In this document: piece by piece, positions 6,673 through 12,643 of the stretch
Position numbering within the stretch: the first letter of the stretch is position 1
How the letters are laid out: each line of letters opens with the position of its first letter
Assembly (NCBI GenBank): GCA_949128015.1
Contig: CASBRC010000162.1
Span: 1 to 12,643 of the forward strand
DNA length: 12,643 bases
From: Synechococcales cyanobacterium PMM_0003
GTDB lineage: Bacteria > Cyanobacteriota > Cyanobacteriia > Pseudanabaenales > Pseudanabaenaceae
Direction of reading: 5' to 3'
Program-made: the position numbers and the translations under genes
The notes under the pieces: model-generated
What the model was told of the DNA's origin: nothing
Databases searched by the model: none
Seen by the model: only the letters and a program-made list of their open reading frames with translations

Positions 6673-6942
6673 TTATCGAGCTTTGGGCTTATCTTGTTCT
6701 CCACACCGAAATCTTTGTGCTTCAGAAGTCTTTGCATGTTTAGTTTTACGACCACTTACCCGCTCTCGCCACATGAGGAAAGAAGAGCGCTTCATTGACT
6801 TACGCATGATTTTAATCACTTCAGGCTCAGAAATGCCAAATTGATCGTAAATCGTATCAAAAGTAGTGCGATCTTCCCAAGCCATCTCGACAATGCGATC
6901 GATCTCAACAGCAGTTAGTGTTTTTACAGTCTGTTTATCCAT
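6673..6942 (-). CDS. TIGR03643 / DUF2805-like small protein
   Basis: The 89-residue protein resembles the conserved family I know as TIGR03643 (DUF2805), of unknown function. The conserved part covers about residues 8-70, with VEIDRIVEMAWEDRTTFD, FGISEPEVIKIMRKSM and FLMWRERVSGRKTKH. The helix-turn-helix-like spacing of FGISEPEVIKIMR and the many basic residues suggest nucleic-acid binding, but that is inference. The ATG at 6942 is chosen because AAGAG lies upstream of it; a longer TTG frame from 6987 would start inside a hairpin. It lies downstream of the DUF2325 gene on the same strand, separated by that hairpin. Confidence 0.75.
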   Translation of the reverse strand: MDKQTVKTLTAVEIDRIVEMAWEDRTTFDTIYDQFGISEPEVIKIMRKSMKRSSFLMWRERVSGRKTKHAKTSEAQRFRCGEQDKPKAR

Positions 6943-6960
6943 GCCAATAATCTCTTGATG

Positions 6961-6993
6961 AAATGATTGCCGCACTAAGCGCGGCAATCATTT
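6961..6993 (-). terminator. Hairpin between the two minus-strand genes
   Basis: AAATGATTGCCGC (6961-6973) and GCGGCAATCATTT (6981-6993) form a 13-bp stem with a 7-base loop. On the minus strand the stem ends in CATTT, a weak T tract. It lies just downstream of the DUF2325 stop codon, so it may terminate that transcript or shape expression of the following small gene. Confidence 0.65.
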
Positions 6994-6998
6994 TTATT

Positions 6999-8027
6999 TT
7001 AGTTTTGTTTCCAATGACGTGCTAATTGCTTTGCTTTTAGCCCTGATTCAATTACTTCCAATAATCTGGTCATACCTGTAGTATTCACAATTTCATAGGT
7101 TTTATTTGCCCGACGACAGGCCTCGATCGCTCTTTCGGTGAGTGAGTGGCTTGCATAACCCGTGACGATAATAATTAGATCACCACCTGCAATTTGACTC
7201 TCACCTTGGGCGGCAAGTTGTAAGCCATCTTGTTCGGTATACCACATTAAATTAATTGCCGAATCGCGCAACCGATTTTTTACAGCCGTTTGCAAGCGAT
7301 CGTGTCCACCAAATACTAATACTTTGCCACCGAGATCCGTGTATAAAGCTGGACGTTTTTCCGACTTGCGATGTCTCGCTGTGGGTTGAACGTCTGGGGC
7401 GCGATCGACTCGAGAGCGATTTTCAAGAGCTTTGTTATAAATAAATGTGAGCGTCTGTTCATGACTACCACGCAAGCGAGCAACAGGCCCTTCTTCACTG
7501 TGAGAATTTATTTGATTGATCAGTGCCTCGACAACTTCTTCAAGGTAGCCGATCGCTTTTAAGTCGTTAGCATATCCACGCACTGCGATCGAAGCATCGG
7601 TGGCGCTAAAGAAATCGCGTTGTTCTTCGATCATCTCTAATAGATCAGCCTTTAACTCCTGTCGCCATTGAGCCGTTTGTTCGGTTATTCGCTCATCTAG
7701 TAGTCTTTCTTCGCTCAAAATCAATTGGCGATCGGCAAGCTGAGCCGCTAGGGTCGGCGCTTCGGCGATTTCCTGTCGGATATCAGCAGCCTTTTTTTCT
7801 AGCCTTTGCTTCGTCTCACTGTCCTGATGTCCATCACGACTAAACTCTTGTAATACATGCTCAATTTTTGCCAGCAATGGTTTCAATCTGGCTTCAATTT
7901 GGGCAACGGCCTCTTGAACTTGGCGATCGCGTTGTTGTTGTAGTCGATTTTGTTCTAACTCCACCTTTGCCATCGTCAGCAAATCGCTAACCGAAGCTTC
8001 TAGTTCATCTAGTTCAGAAATATGCAT
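6999..8027 (-). CDS. Coiled-coil protein with C-terminal DUF2325 domain
   Basis: The product has 342 residues. Residues 1-135 are highly charged and Gln/Glu/Arg-rich with few breaks, so they probably form a long coiled coil. A helical middle region (about 137-205, including RGYANDLKAIGYLEEVV) is followed by a basic linker (205-228). The C-terminal DUF2325 domain (about 235-325) shows KVLVFGGHDRL, DLIIIVTGYASHSLTERA and YEIVNTTGMTRLLEVI. DUF2325 looks like a small alpha/beta domain of unknown activity. I see no signal peptide or membrane segment. Start at ATG 8027 is the only in-frame ATG before the conserved helix; no clear Shine-Dalgarno. It is divergent from deoC across 143 bp. Function unknown. 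Confidence 0.8.
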   Translation of the reverse strand: MHISELDELEASVSDLLTMAKVELEQNRLQQQRDRQVQEAVAQIEARLKPLLAKIEHVLQEFSRDGHQDSETKQRLEKKAADIRQEIAEAPTLAAQLADRQLILSEERLLDERITEQTAQWRQELKADLLEMIEEQRDFFSATDASIAVRGYANDLKAIGYLEEVVEALINQINSHSEEGPVARLRGSHEQTLTFIYNKALENRSRVDRAPDVQPTARHRKSEKRPALYTDLGGKVLVFGGHDRLQTAVKNRLRDSAINLMWYTEQDGLQLAAQGESQIAGGDLIIIVTGYASHSLTERAIEACRRANKTYEIVNTTGMTRLLEVIESGLKAKQLARHWKQN

Positions 8028-8170
8028 ATTTATTTAATATTTGCCTAAATTTGTTTAGTTTTAGTAAGCTGACAATAAGTCGTGATAAATGACATGAATA
8101 AGTAATTATAAGAAGTTATCGTCACTAATCTCCAATGTAACCTCTCTCTTGCTTAAGTGTGTATAGTTTT

Positions 8171-8827
8171 ATGCCTCAAACTGATATCAATCCAGCGACC
8201 TATATTGATTACGCGCTGTTAGATCCTGCCGCAAGCGACGAACAAGTCGATCGCGTATGTGAAGAAGCTGATCGTTTTGGATTTGCTAGCGTCTGTGTAT
8301 ATCCTTGCAACGTCAAGCGAGTGACCGAGCGACTACTCAAAACTAAGGTAGAAATTTGTACAGTGATTGGTTTTCCTAGTGGGGCAACTACATCAAACGT
8401 TAAGCTTTATGAAGCTATGGAAGCAGTAGACAACGGCGCAACCGAACTAGATGTAGTAATTAATTTTGGTTGGCTAAAAACAGGACAGACAAATTTATTG
8501 CATCAAGACATTGCCCAAATTTGTGAGGAGTCAGGCAAACCTGTCAAAGCAATTTTAGAATTGAGCTTGCTAACGCCTGATGAGCAGGAACTCGCCGCCG
8601 AGATTTGCTTGGATGCTGGAGTTGCTTTTTTAAAAACTGGGACTGGCTGGGCGGGTGCAGCTACGGTGGAAATGGTGAAATTTCTCAAGGAAATTTCACG
8701 CGGTAAGGTTGGCGTTAAAGCTTCAGGTGGAATTCGGACTAGAGAGCAAGCGATCGCATTAATCGATGCAGGTGCAACTCGGATTGGTACTTCTCACGGC
8801 GTTGCGATCGCCCGCGAAAAAGATTAA
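8171..8827 (+). CDS. deoC: Deoxyribose-phosphate aldolase
   Basis: This class I aldolase cleaves 2-deoxyribose-5-phosphate to glyceraldehyde-3-phosphate and acetaldehyde, in deoxynucleoside salvage. The 218-residue product has the TIM-barrel signatures: D94 in ELDVVINFG, the Schiff-base lysine K155 in FLKTGTGW, and K183 in [11 protein letters not shown]. The N-terminal motif reads YIDYALLDP, where most family members have IDH at the same place, so His is replaced by Tyr; the aspartate is kept. A GTG at 8159 would add four residues, but the ATG at 8171 fits the usual family start better. No other deo genes are near. It ends at a strong hairpin terminator. Confidence 0.96.
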   Translation: MPQTDINPATYIDYALLDPAASDEQVDRVCEEADRFGFASVCVYPCNVKRVTERLLKTKVEICTVIGFPSGATTSNVKLYEAMEAVDNGATELDVVINFGWLKTGQTNLLHQDIAQICEESGKPVKAILELSLLTPDEQELAAEICLDAGVAFLKTGTGWAGAATVEMVKFLKEISRGKVGVKASGGIRTREQAIALIDAGATRIGTSHGVAIAREKD

Positions 8828-8840
8828 TTAAGATTAATTA

Positions 8841-8871
8841 ATTAAAAACCAAGCTCAGCTTGGTTTTTAAT
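8841..8871. terminator. Intrinsic terminator after deoC
   Basis: ATTAAAAACCAAGC (8841-8854) and GCTTGGTTTTTAAT (8858-8871) form a perfect 14-bp stem with loop TCA. The T-run falls in the right arm. Just upstream, AGATTAATTA is directly repeated twice (8821-8840), starting in the last codons of deoC. Confidence 0.85.
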
Positions 8872-8912
8872 CCTGTGAAGTCATGCCAATCCGAAAAAAT
8901 TTATGTGTAAAT

Positions 8913-8942
8913 TTTACCTTGTTAATATGAGCAGCCTAAAAT
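8913..8942 (+). promoter_or_regulatory. Candidate sigma-70-type promoter for the membrane protein gene
   Basis: TTTACC (8913-8918) and TAAAAT (8937-8942) are separated by 18 bp and lie 28 bases before the GTG start of the next gene. Each differs modestly from consensus. This is a motif reading only. Confidence 0.35.
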
Positions 8943-8969
8943 AAAAATATAAACATCAAAATCTAAGCT

Positions 8970-9479
8970 GTGATACCAACTCTTGATGTCAAATATGCTT
9001 ACTCGATGTGTCTGGGAATTCTAATTGCCCTGACAGGCGTTTCCCTATGGCAACGTTTTATCCCGCCGCCAGCTCGCGATGTTAGCGAAAATATTGAAGC
9101 GGCTAAAGTGATCGTTCCGCCATTACCCACAACTTTTACTCGCCCTAGCCTCAATGATGGTGAAAATATTGGCAGTCTCCGCGTTGGCAATCGTACCGAT
9201 CGCTCTGTGCGGATTGTCTTGTTCTCGAGGGTTACTTCTCAAAATGTTTGGCAAGCAATCGAGCCACTGAATTGGGACTTTGCACCTAATGAGGGTGGTA
9301 AAGAGGGTTTATTACTATCTTTGCCAAATTACAAAATTGCGATCGGTAAAGGCGATGTCGTTTTTGCCTTCGCCACCGATGGCTCTCGTACTTATTGGGG
9401 ACCCAATATTGTCGGTGAGACTGATGCCCCATTTTGGGATAGCCAAAACAAAGAATGGAGTATGGTACTACAACCATAG
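8970..9479 (+). CDS. Small membrane-anchored protein of unknown function
   Basis: I do not recognise a named family. The 169-residue product starts with a GTG. It has one hydrophobic segment at about 12-28 (YSMCLGILIALTGVSLW) followed by RF and a Pro-rich linker, then a soluble domain (about 55-169). That domain is rich in beta-type stretches such as SLRVGNRTDRSVRIVLFS and YKIAIGKGDVVFAFA, and ends WSMVLQP. This layout suggests a bitopic protein with the soluble part in the periplasm or lumen. Only one cysteine is present and no lipobox is seen. An in-frame ATG at 9006 falls inside the membrane segment and would spoil it, so the GTG is preferred. It is probably a monocistronic unit between two hairpin terminators. 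Confidence 0.7.
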   Translation: MIPTLDVKYAYSMCLGILIALTGVSLWQRFIPPPARDVSENIEAAKVIVPPLPTTFTRPSLNDGENIGSLRVGNRTDRSVRIVLFSRVTSQNVWQAIEPLNWDFAPNEGGKEGLLLSLPNYKIAIGKGDVVFAFATDGSRTYWGPNIVGETDAPFWDSQNKEWSMVLQP

Positions 9480-9490
9480 AATTCTCTGAA

Positions 9491-9529
9491 AAACAAGAAA
9501 CCTCTCGCTTTGCGAGAGGTTTCTTGTTT
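9491..9529. terminator. Bidirectional terminator, 18-bp perfect hairpin
   Basis: AAACAAGAAACCTCTCGC (9491-9508) is exactly complementary to 9512-9529, with loop TTT. It sits between the convergent ends of the membrane protein gene (stop at 9479) and the minus-strand gene (stop at 9530-9528), so it can serve both. The T-rich outer arm provides the U-tract. Confidence 0.88.
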
Positions 9530-10631
9530 ATTCAATGGGGTCTTTGCGCTTAATTAATGGCTTAGGCACAGGTGGGCGATCTTCAGAAAATTTGGGTCGC
9601 GGCGGGGAAATACTACTCAAATTATCACCACTATAAGTTGGCTTAAATGGCCGATCGCTATAAGTGCGATCGCTACCATAATTCCTTGGCGCAAACTTGC
9701 CACCACTAGGACGACCCTTAAACTGCGATCCACGCTTACCTTTATAAGGAATAATCCCGATAAATTCGCCATCAATAATCGTCAAAACATCCCCCTGACG
9801 TTGGACATTCACACTCCAAAACTGCCCCATAGCATCAGTAGGCAGTAAACCAGTAAGGCGGACTTTAAACTTACTGTACTCCTTGCTTACCTTATCTTTT
9901 TGTTTGTCAAACTTTTGTTCAGTCCGACGAACCTTGACAATTACAGAGTTATCTTCGATAGACTGGCTTGATATCTCTCCCCGTACTGAGAAATAACCAT
10001 CTTGAACATTAGGATCGATTGGTACATCGGTCTTCCCAAGTTCAACTGGAGCCCACACGCCAGATATCTGGACATGTAATTTACCTGCTTTGTCATTAGT
10101 CCGTGGATATACTACCCACAGATATTCGCGATCGCTCTGCAAACGTTTTTTGACAATCGAAATAATTTTGCCAAGTAATACAGCATCAACTTGAGAGCCA
10201 TCCGCCGTGAGGATATATCCCTTGGCAAAATTATCTTCGTTAGCAACATATTTGCCGCTGATTACGCCGATGGCCCTGTACTGAAATGGCTCTGTTGCAG
10301 CAGGAATTGGCTGCAAACAAATTTTTGGCTCCTGAGATTCAGGATCATTATTTAGCTCGGATTGAACATCCCCAGAACGATATAAGTTAGCTGGTTTAAT
10401 CCTTGCGGAAGCAGGGATAACCTTGGGAATCGATGGAACAGACTTGACTGATTCCTCGTTCATCTGTGCTACCTTTTGCTCTTCAGGCAGAGTAGACTCT
10501 GGAGCTTTTGGAGCAATAACTTTGACAACTTCTAATTTAGGCAAATCTTTAATCGGAGGTTTAGGTATAACAGATTTTGATAATTTACTAGTTGATTCAT
10601 CGGATGGGCTGGAATTATTGATTTTACTCAT
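9528..10631 (-). CDS. Conserved cyanobacterial protein with a basic Arg/Gly-rich tail
   Basis: The 367-residue product has three parts. Residues 1-110 are low-complexity, Pro/Lys/Ser-rich and probably disordered. Residues about 113-296 form a beta-rich core with PFQYRAIGVISGKY, LTADGSQVDAVLLGK, YLWVVYPRTND, LHVQISGVWAP and FWSVNVQRQGDVLTIIDGEF. Residues about 298-345 are a basic tail rich in Arg, Gly, Lys and aromatic residues (KGKRGSQFKGRPSGGKFAPR). I recall similar cores only from cyanobacterial proteins of unknown function. Such a tail often binds RNA, but that is inference. The ATG at 10631 has a strong GGAGGT four bases upstream. No membrane segment. The upstream dyad at 10720-10740 may control it. 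Confidence 0.8.
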   Translation of the reverse strand: MSKINNSSPSDESTSKLSKSVIPKPPIKDLPKLEVVKVIAPKAPESTLPEEQKVAQMNEESVKSVPSIPKVIPASARIKPANLYRSGDVQSELNNDPESQEPKICLQPIPAATEPFQYRAIGVISGKYVANEDNFAKGYILTADGSQVDAVLLGKIISIVKKRLQSDREYLWVVYPRTNDKAGKLHVQISGVWAPVELGKTDVPIDPNVQDGYFSVRGEISSQSIEDNSVIVKVRRTEQKFDKQKDKVSKEYSKFKVRLTGLLPTDAMGQFWSVNVQRQGDVLTIIDGEFIGIIPYKGKRGSQFKGRPSGGKFAPRNYGSDRTYSDRPFKPTYSGDNLSSISPPRPKFSEDRPPVPKPLIKRKDPIE

Positions 10632-10719
10632 CTGAACCTCCAGAAAAATAAGCTGTCTAATGCGGACTAGACCTTACTAAGCAATTGCTAGAAAGACATG
10701 TAAATCAACGTCAGATGTA

Positions 10720-10740
10720 CATTATACAGATTGTATAATG
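10720..10740. promoter_or_regulatory. 21-bp perfect dyad, candidate operator or divergent -10 region
   Basis: CATTATACA (10720-10728) and TGTATAATG (10732-10740) are exact reverse complements around GAT. The sequence TATAAT therefore occurs on both strands. It lies about 90 bases upstream of the minus-strand gene's start. It has the size and symmetry of a homodimeric regulator site. It does not match the NtcA pattern GTA-N8-TAC. Confidence 0.45.
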
Positions 10741-10830
10741 CAATTTTAGTTAACAAATACCTCAGTTAAATCTGAGATAAATACATGTTTAAAAACCACC
10801 TAAACTAAGTTCCGCAAAAAAAATGAAATA

Positions 10831-10923
10831 TTAGGTAGCTAGACGTGTCTCTTTGCTAATCGGCTTTGTGGCTTGAGTTTGGTTGCCAGCATTGGCGACT
10901 GTAGCTTTAGTCAAAATATACAT
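10831..10923 (-). CDS. Doubtful 30-codon ORF
   Basis: From the ATG at 10923 a 30-residue frame begins MYILTKATVANAG and ends KETRLAT. A TAA lies directly upstream in frame, so it cannot be longer. No good Shine-Dalgarno is visible and I recognise no family. It is polar and basic with no membrane segment. It could be a real small protein, a remnant, or chance. Confidence 0.15.
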   Translation of the reverse strand: MYILTKATVANAGNQTQATKPISKETRLAT

Positions 10924-11209
10924 TTAGACATCTTAACTGAAATAAGCATACATCGTTCTAAGTCCAGCCTGTGAATACTTCCCTCAATGCTTCACAGAAT
11001 TTCATGGTGATTGGACACATTTGACATTATGCAGTCGCCCTATTCAACTTTGACCTTTTTCTACTGATTGTATTAAGGATTTACAAAGGATTTGCGATCT
11101 CTGCTAGATCAACGCTTACGATACATTTGTCCTTAAGTTCATTAAAAACTGACTTTACGTTGGGAATGCATCATATTGTTCATGGACGTTTATGAGTAGA
11201 AAGGATTTT

Positions 11210-12634
11210 ATGATATCTGACAAGCAAAACTTTGGATTGATTGGTTTGGCTGTGATGGGTGAAAACCTTGCTCTGAACATCGAGCGCAATGGGTTTTCGA
11301 TGAGTGTTTACAATCGGAGTCGTGACAAAACTGATAAATTTCTGGAGACTCGTGCTGCTGGCAAGAATTTCAAAGGTACATTCACGATCGCAGATTTTGT
11401 CGCATCCCTAGAAAGTCCTCGCAAAATCATGATCATGGTCAAAGCAGGCGCACCTGTTGATGCTGTGATCGAGCAACTAAAGCCATTTCTAGACGAAGGT
11501 GACATCATCATTGATGGTGGTAACTCGTTATATACCGATACTGATCGCCGCACTGTGGAGCTAGAAAAACTTAATCTCAAGTTCATCGGCATGGGCGTGA
11601 GTGGCGGCGAAGAAGGCGCTCTTAATGGTCCTAGCATGATGCCTGGTGGTCAAAAGTCAGCCTATACCGAGATTGAACCAATCATGACCAAAATCGCGGC
11701 TCAAGTCGATGATGGCGCTTGTGTGACCTATATCGGCAGGGGTAGTGCAGGGCATTATGTAAAAATGGTGCATAACGGCATTGAGTATGGCGATATGCAG
11801 TTGATTGCTGAAGCTTACGATTTGCTTAGCACTGGTTTGGACTTGACTGCGAGTGAGCTACATGAAATCTTCACTTCGTGGCGTACATCTGAGCTTGATT
11901 CTTATCTGATCGATATCACGGCGGAGATTTTCACCAAAATTGATGATCTAACAGGGGATGCACTGGTCAATAAAATTCTCGATGCGGCAGGGCAGAAGGG
12001 GACGGGCAAATGGACGGTGCAGAGTGCTTTTGATCTAGGTGTACCGATCCCCACAATGATCGCGGCGGTGACGGCGCGGGTGATGTCTTCGTATAAAGAA
12101 GAACGGGTTGCGGCTTCTAAGGTTTTGACCAGTTCAACTTCTTCTAAATATGAAGGCGATCGCCAAGAGTTTATTGATGCTGTGCGTGATGCGCTCTACT
12201 GTTCTAAGATTTGTTCCTACGCTCAGGGTATGGCGCTTTTGGGTGCAGCCTCTCGCGAGTTTGACTATGATTTAAATCTTGGTGAAATCGCCCGTATCTG
12301 GAAAGGTGGTTGCATTATTCGGGCTGCCTTCCTTGACAAAATCAAGCTTGCTTTCCAGCGCAATCCTCAATTGCCTAACCTATTAATAGATGAAGATTTC
12401 AAACAAACTGTTCTCTCTAAAGAGGCGGCTTGGCGCAAGGTGGTCATGGCTGCCGCGCAGTTGGGGATTCCGATCCCCGCGTTTAGTGCTTCGTTAGATT
12501 ATTTTGATAGCTATCGTCGCGATCGCCTGCCTCAAAATTTGACACAAGCTCAACGCGATTATTTCGGCGCTCACACCTATGAGCGCACCGACAAACCTAG
12601 AGGTGAATTTTTCCACACTGAGTGGATTCAATAA
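11210..12634 (+). CDS. gnd: 6-phosphogluconate dehydrogenase, decarboxylating
   Basis: This enzyme of the oxidative pentose phosphate pathway converts 6-phosphogluconate and NADP+ to ribulose-5-phosphate, CO2 and NADPH, important for cyanobacterial metabolism in the dark. The 474-residue product has the dinucleotide-binding [13 protein letters not shown] (12-24) with the NADP-type NRSRDKT (35-41), IIDGGNS at 100-106, GVSGGEEGA at 129-137, and the catalytic lysine K185 and E192 in [19 protein letters not shown]. The C-terminal substrate region is [24 protein letters not shown]. Length fits the family. An ATG at 11192 is also in frame, but AAAGGA lies four bases before the ATG at 11210, so the shorter start is preferred. 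No zwf, opcA or tal gene is in the window. Only nine bases follow the stop. Confidence 0.97.
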   Translation: MISDKQNFGLIGLAVMGENLALNIERNGFSMSVYNRSRDKTDKFLETRAAGKNFKGTFTIADFVASLESPRKIMIMVKAGAPVDAVIEQLKPFLDEGDIIIDGGNSLYTDTDRRTVELEKLNLKFIGMGVSGGEEGALNGPSMMPGGQKSAYTEIEPIMTKIAAQVDDGACVTYIGRGSAGHYVKMVHNGIEYGDMQLIAEAYDLLSTGLDLTASELHEIFTSWRTSELDSYLIDITAEIFTKIDDLTGDALVNKILDAAGQKGTGKWTVQSAFDLGVPIPTMIAAVTARVMSSYKEERVAASKVLTSSTSSKYEGDRQEFIDAVRDALYCSKICSYAQGMALLGAASREFDYDLNLGEIARIWKGGCIIRAAFLDKIKLAFQRNPQLPNLLIDEDFKQTVLSKEAAWRKVVMAAAQLGIPIPAFSASLDYFDSYRRDRLPQNLTQAQRDYFGAHTYERTDKPRGEFFHTEWIQ

Positions 12635-12643
12635 CCTAAAAAA

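Larger units (their letters stand above)
10632..11209. other. 578-bp intergenic region before gnd
   Basis: No clear gene is present. It holds the Shine-Dalgarno of the minus-strand gene (10636-10641), a 21-bp dyad with TATAAT on both strands (10720-10740), and a doubtful 30-codon ORF on the minus strand (10831-10923). For gnd, TTGCGA (11092-11097) and TACGAT (11117-11122) are a weak promoter pair with a 19-bp spacer; TTGACC (11050-11055) and TATTAA (11071-11076) are another with a 15-bp spacer. I matched no known RNA family. Confidence 0.55.

Noticed and set aside
6943..6987. Longer TTG-initiated form of the TIGR03643-like gene
   Set aside because: The extension would start inside a hairpin stem, while the ATG at 6942 has an AAGAG motif upstream.
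10717..10740. NtcA site at the dyad
   Set aside because: GTA at 10717-10719 is followed eight bases later by AGA, not TAC, so the GTA-N8-TAC pattern fails.
11166..11195. Nine-codon leader ORF overlapping the upstream gnd ATG by ATGA
   Set aside because: It is short, without a Shine-Dalgarno, and the preferred gnd start lies 18 bases downstream; probably chance.

Overview
The window is chromosomal DNA from a cyanobacterium. It is densely sprinkled with the HIP1 octamer GCGATCGC, with at least eight copies in mutS2 alone. It carries narM (a nitrate-reductase accessory gene known from cyanobacteria), a PatA/PixG-type PATAN-receiver protein, and several proteins that look cyanobacteria-restricted. 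Moderate GC and many long intergenic palindromes would suit a Pseudanabaena-like lineage, but that genus guess is inference only.

Layout: (1) 1-174 is a near-perfect giant inverted repeat that buries the ribosome binding site and first 15 codons of mutS2. (2) 129-2174 is mutS2, which ends before the usual C-terminal Smr domain; narM follows 38 bp later. (3) A bidirectional terminator separates narM from a convergent RppA/NrsR-like OmpR-family response regulator (minus strand). (4) A 456-bp gap with a nested palindrome leads into hemL (glutamate-1-semialdehyde aminomutase, tetrapyrrole synthesis). (5) A 322-bp gap with three palindromes leads into the PATAN-receiver gene, which ends in a 15-bp tandem repeat and a 25-bp perfect hairpin. 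(6) Two minus-strand genes follow: a small TIGR03643/DUF2805-like protein and a coiled-coil DUF2325 protein. (7) deoC and a small membrane-anchored protein lie on the plus strand. (8) A minus-strand cyanobacterial protein with a basic Arg/Gly-rich tail comes next. (9) A 578-bp gap contains a 21-bp dyad and a doubtful 30-codon ORF. (10) gnd (6-phosphogluconate dehydrogenase) runs almost to the right edge.

The genes are mostly single transcription units with no shared pathway: housekeeping metabolism (hemL, deoC, gnd, narM), nucleic-acid or ribosome maintenance (mutS2), signalling (two receiver-domain proteins) and four poorly characterised conserved proteins. No phage, transposase, CRISPR array, rRNA or tRNA was recognised. 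The most unusual signals are in non-coding structure: the inverted repeat at the mutS2 start, and a set of long, almost perfect hairpins with very short loops at gene ends, two of which share an 18-nt core.
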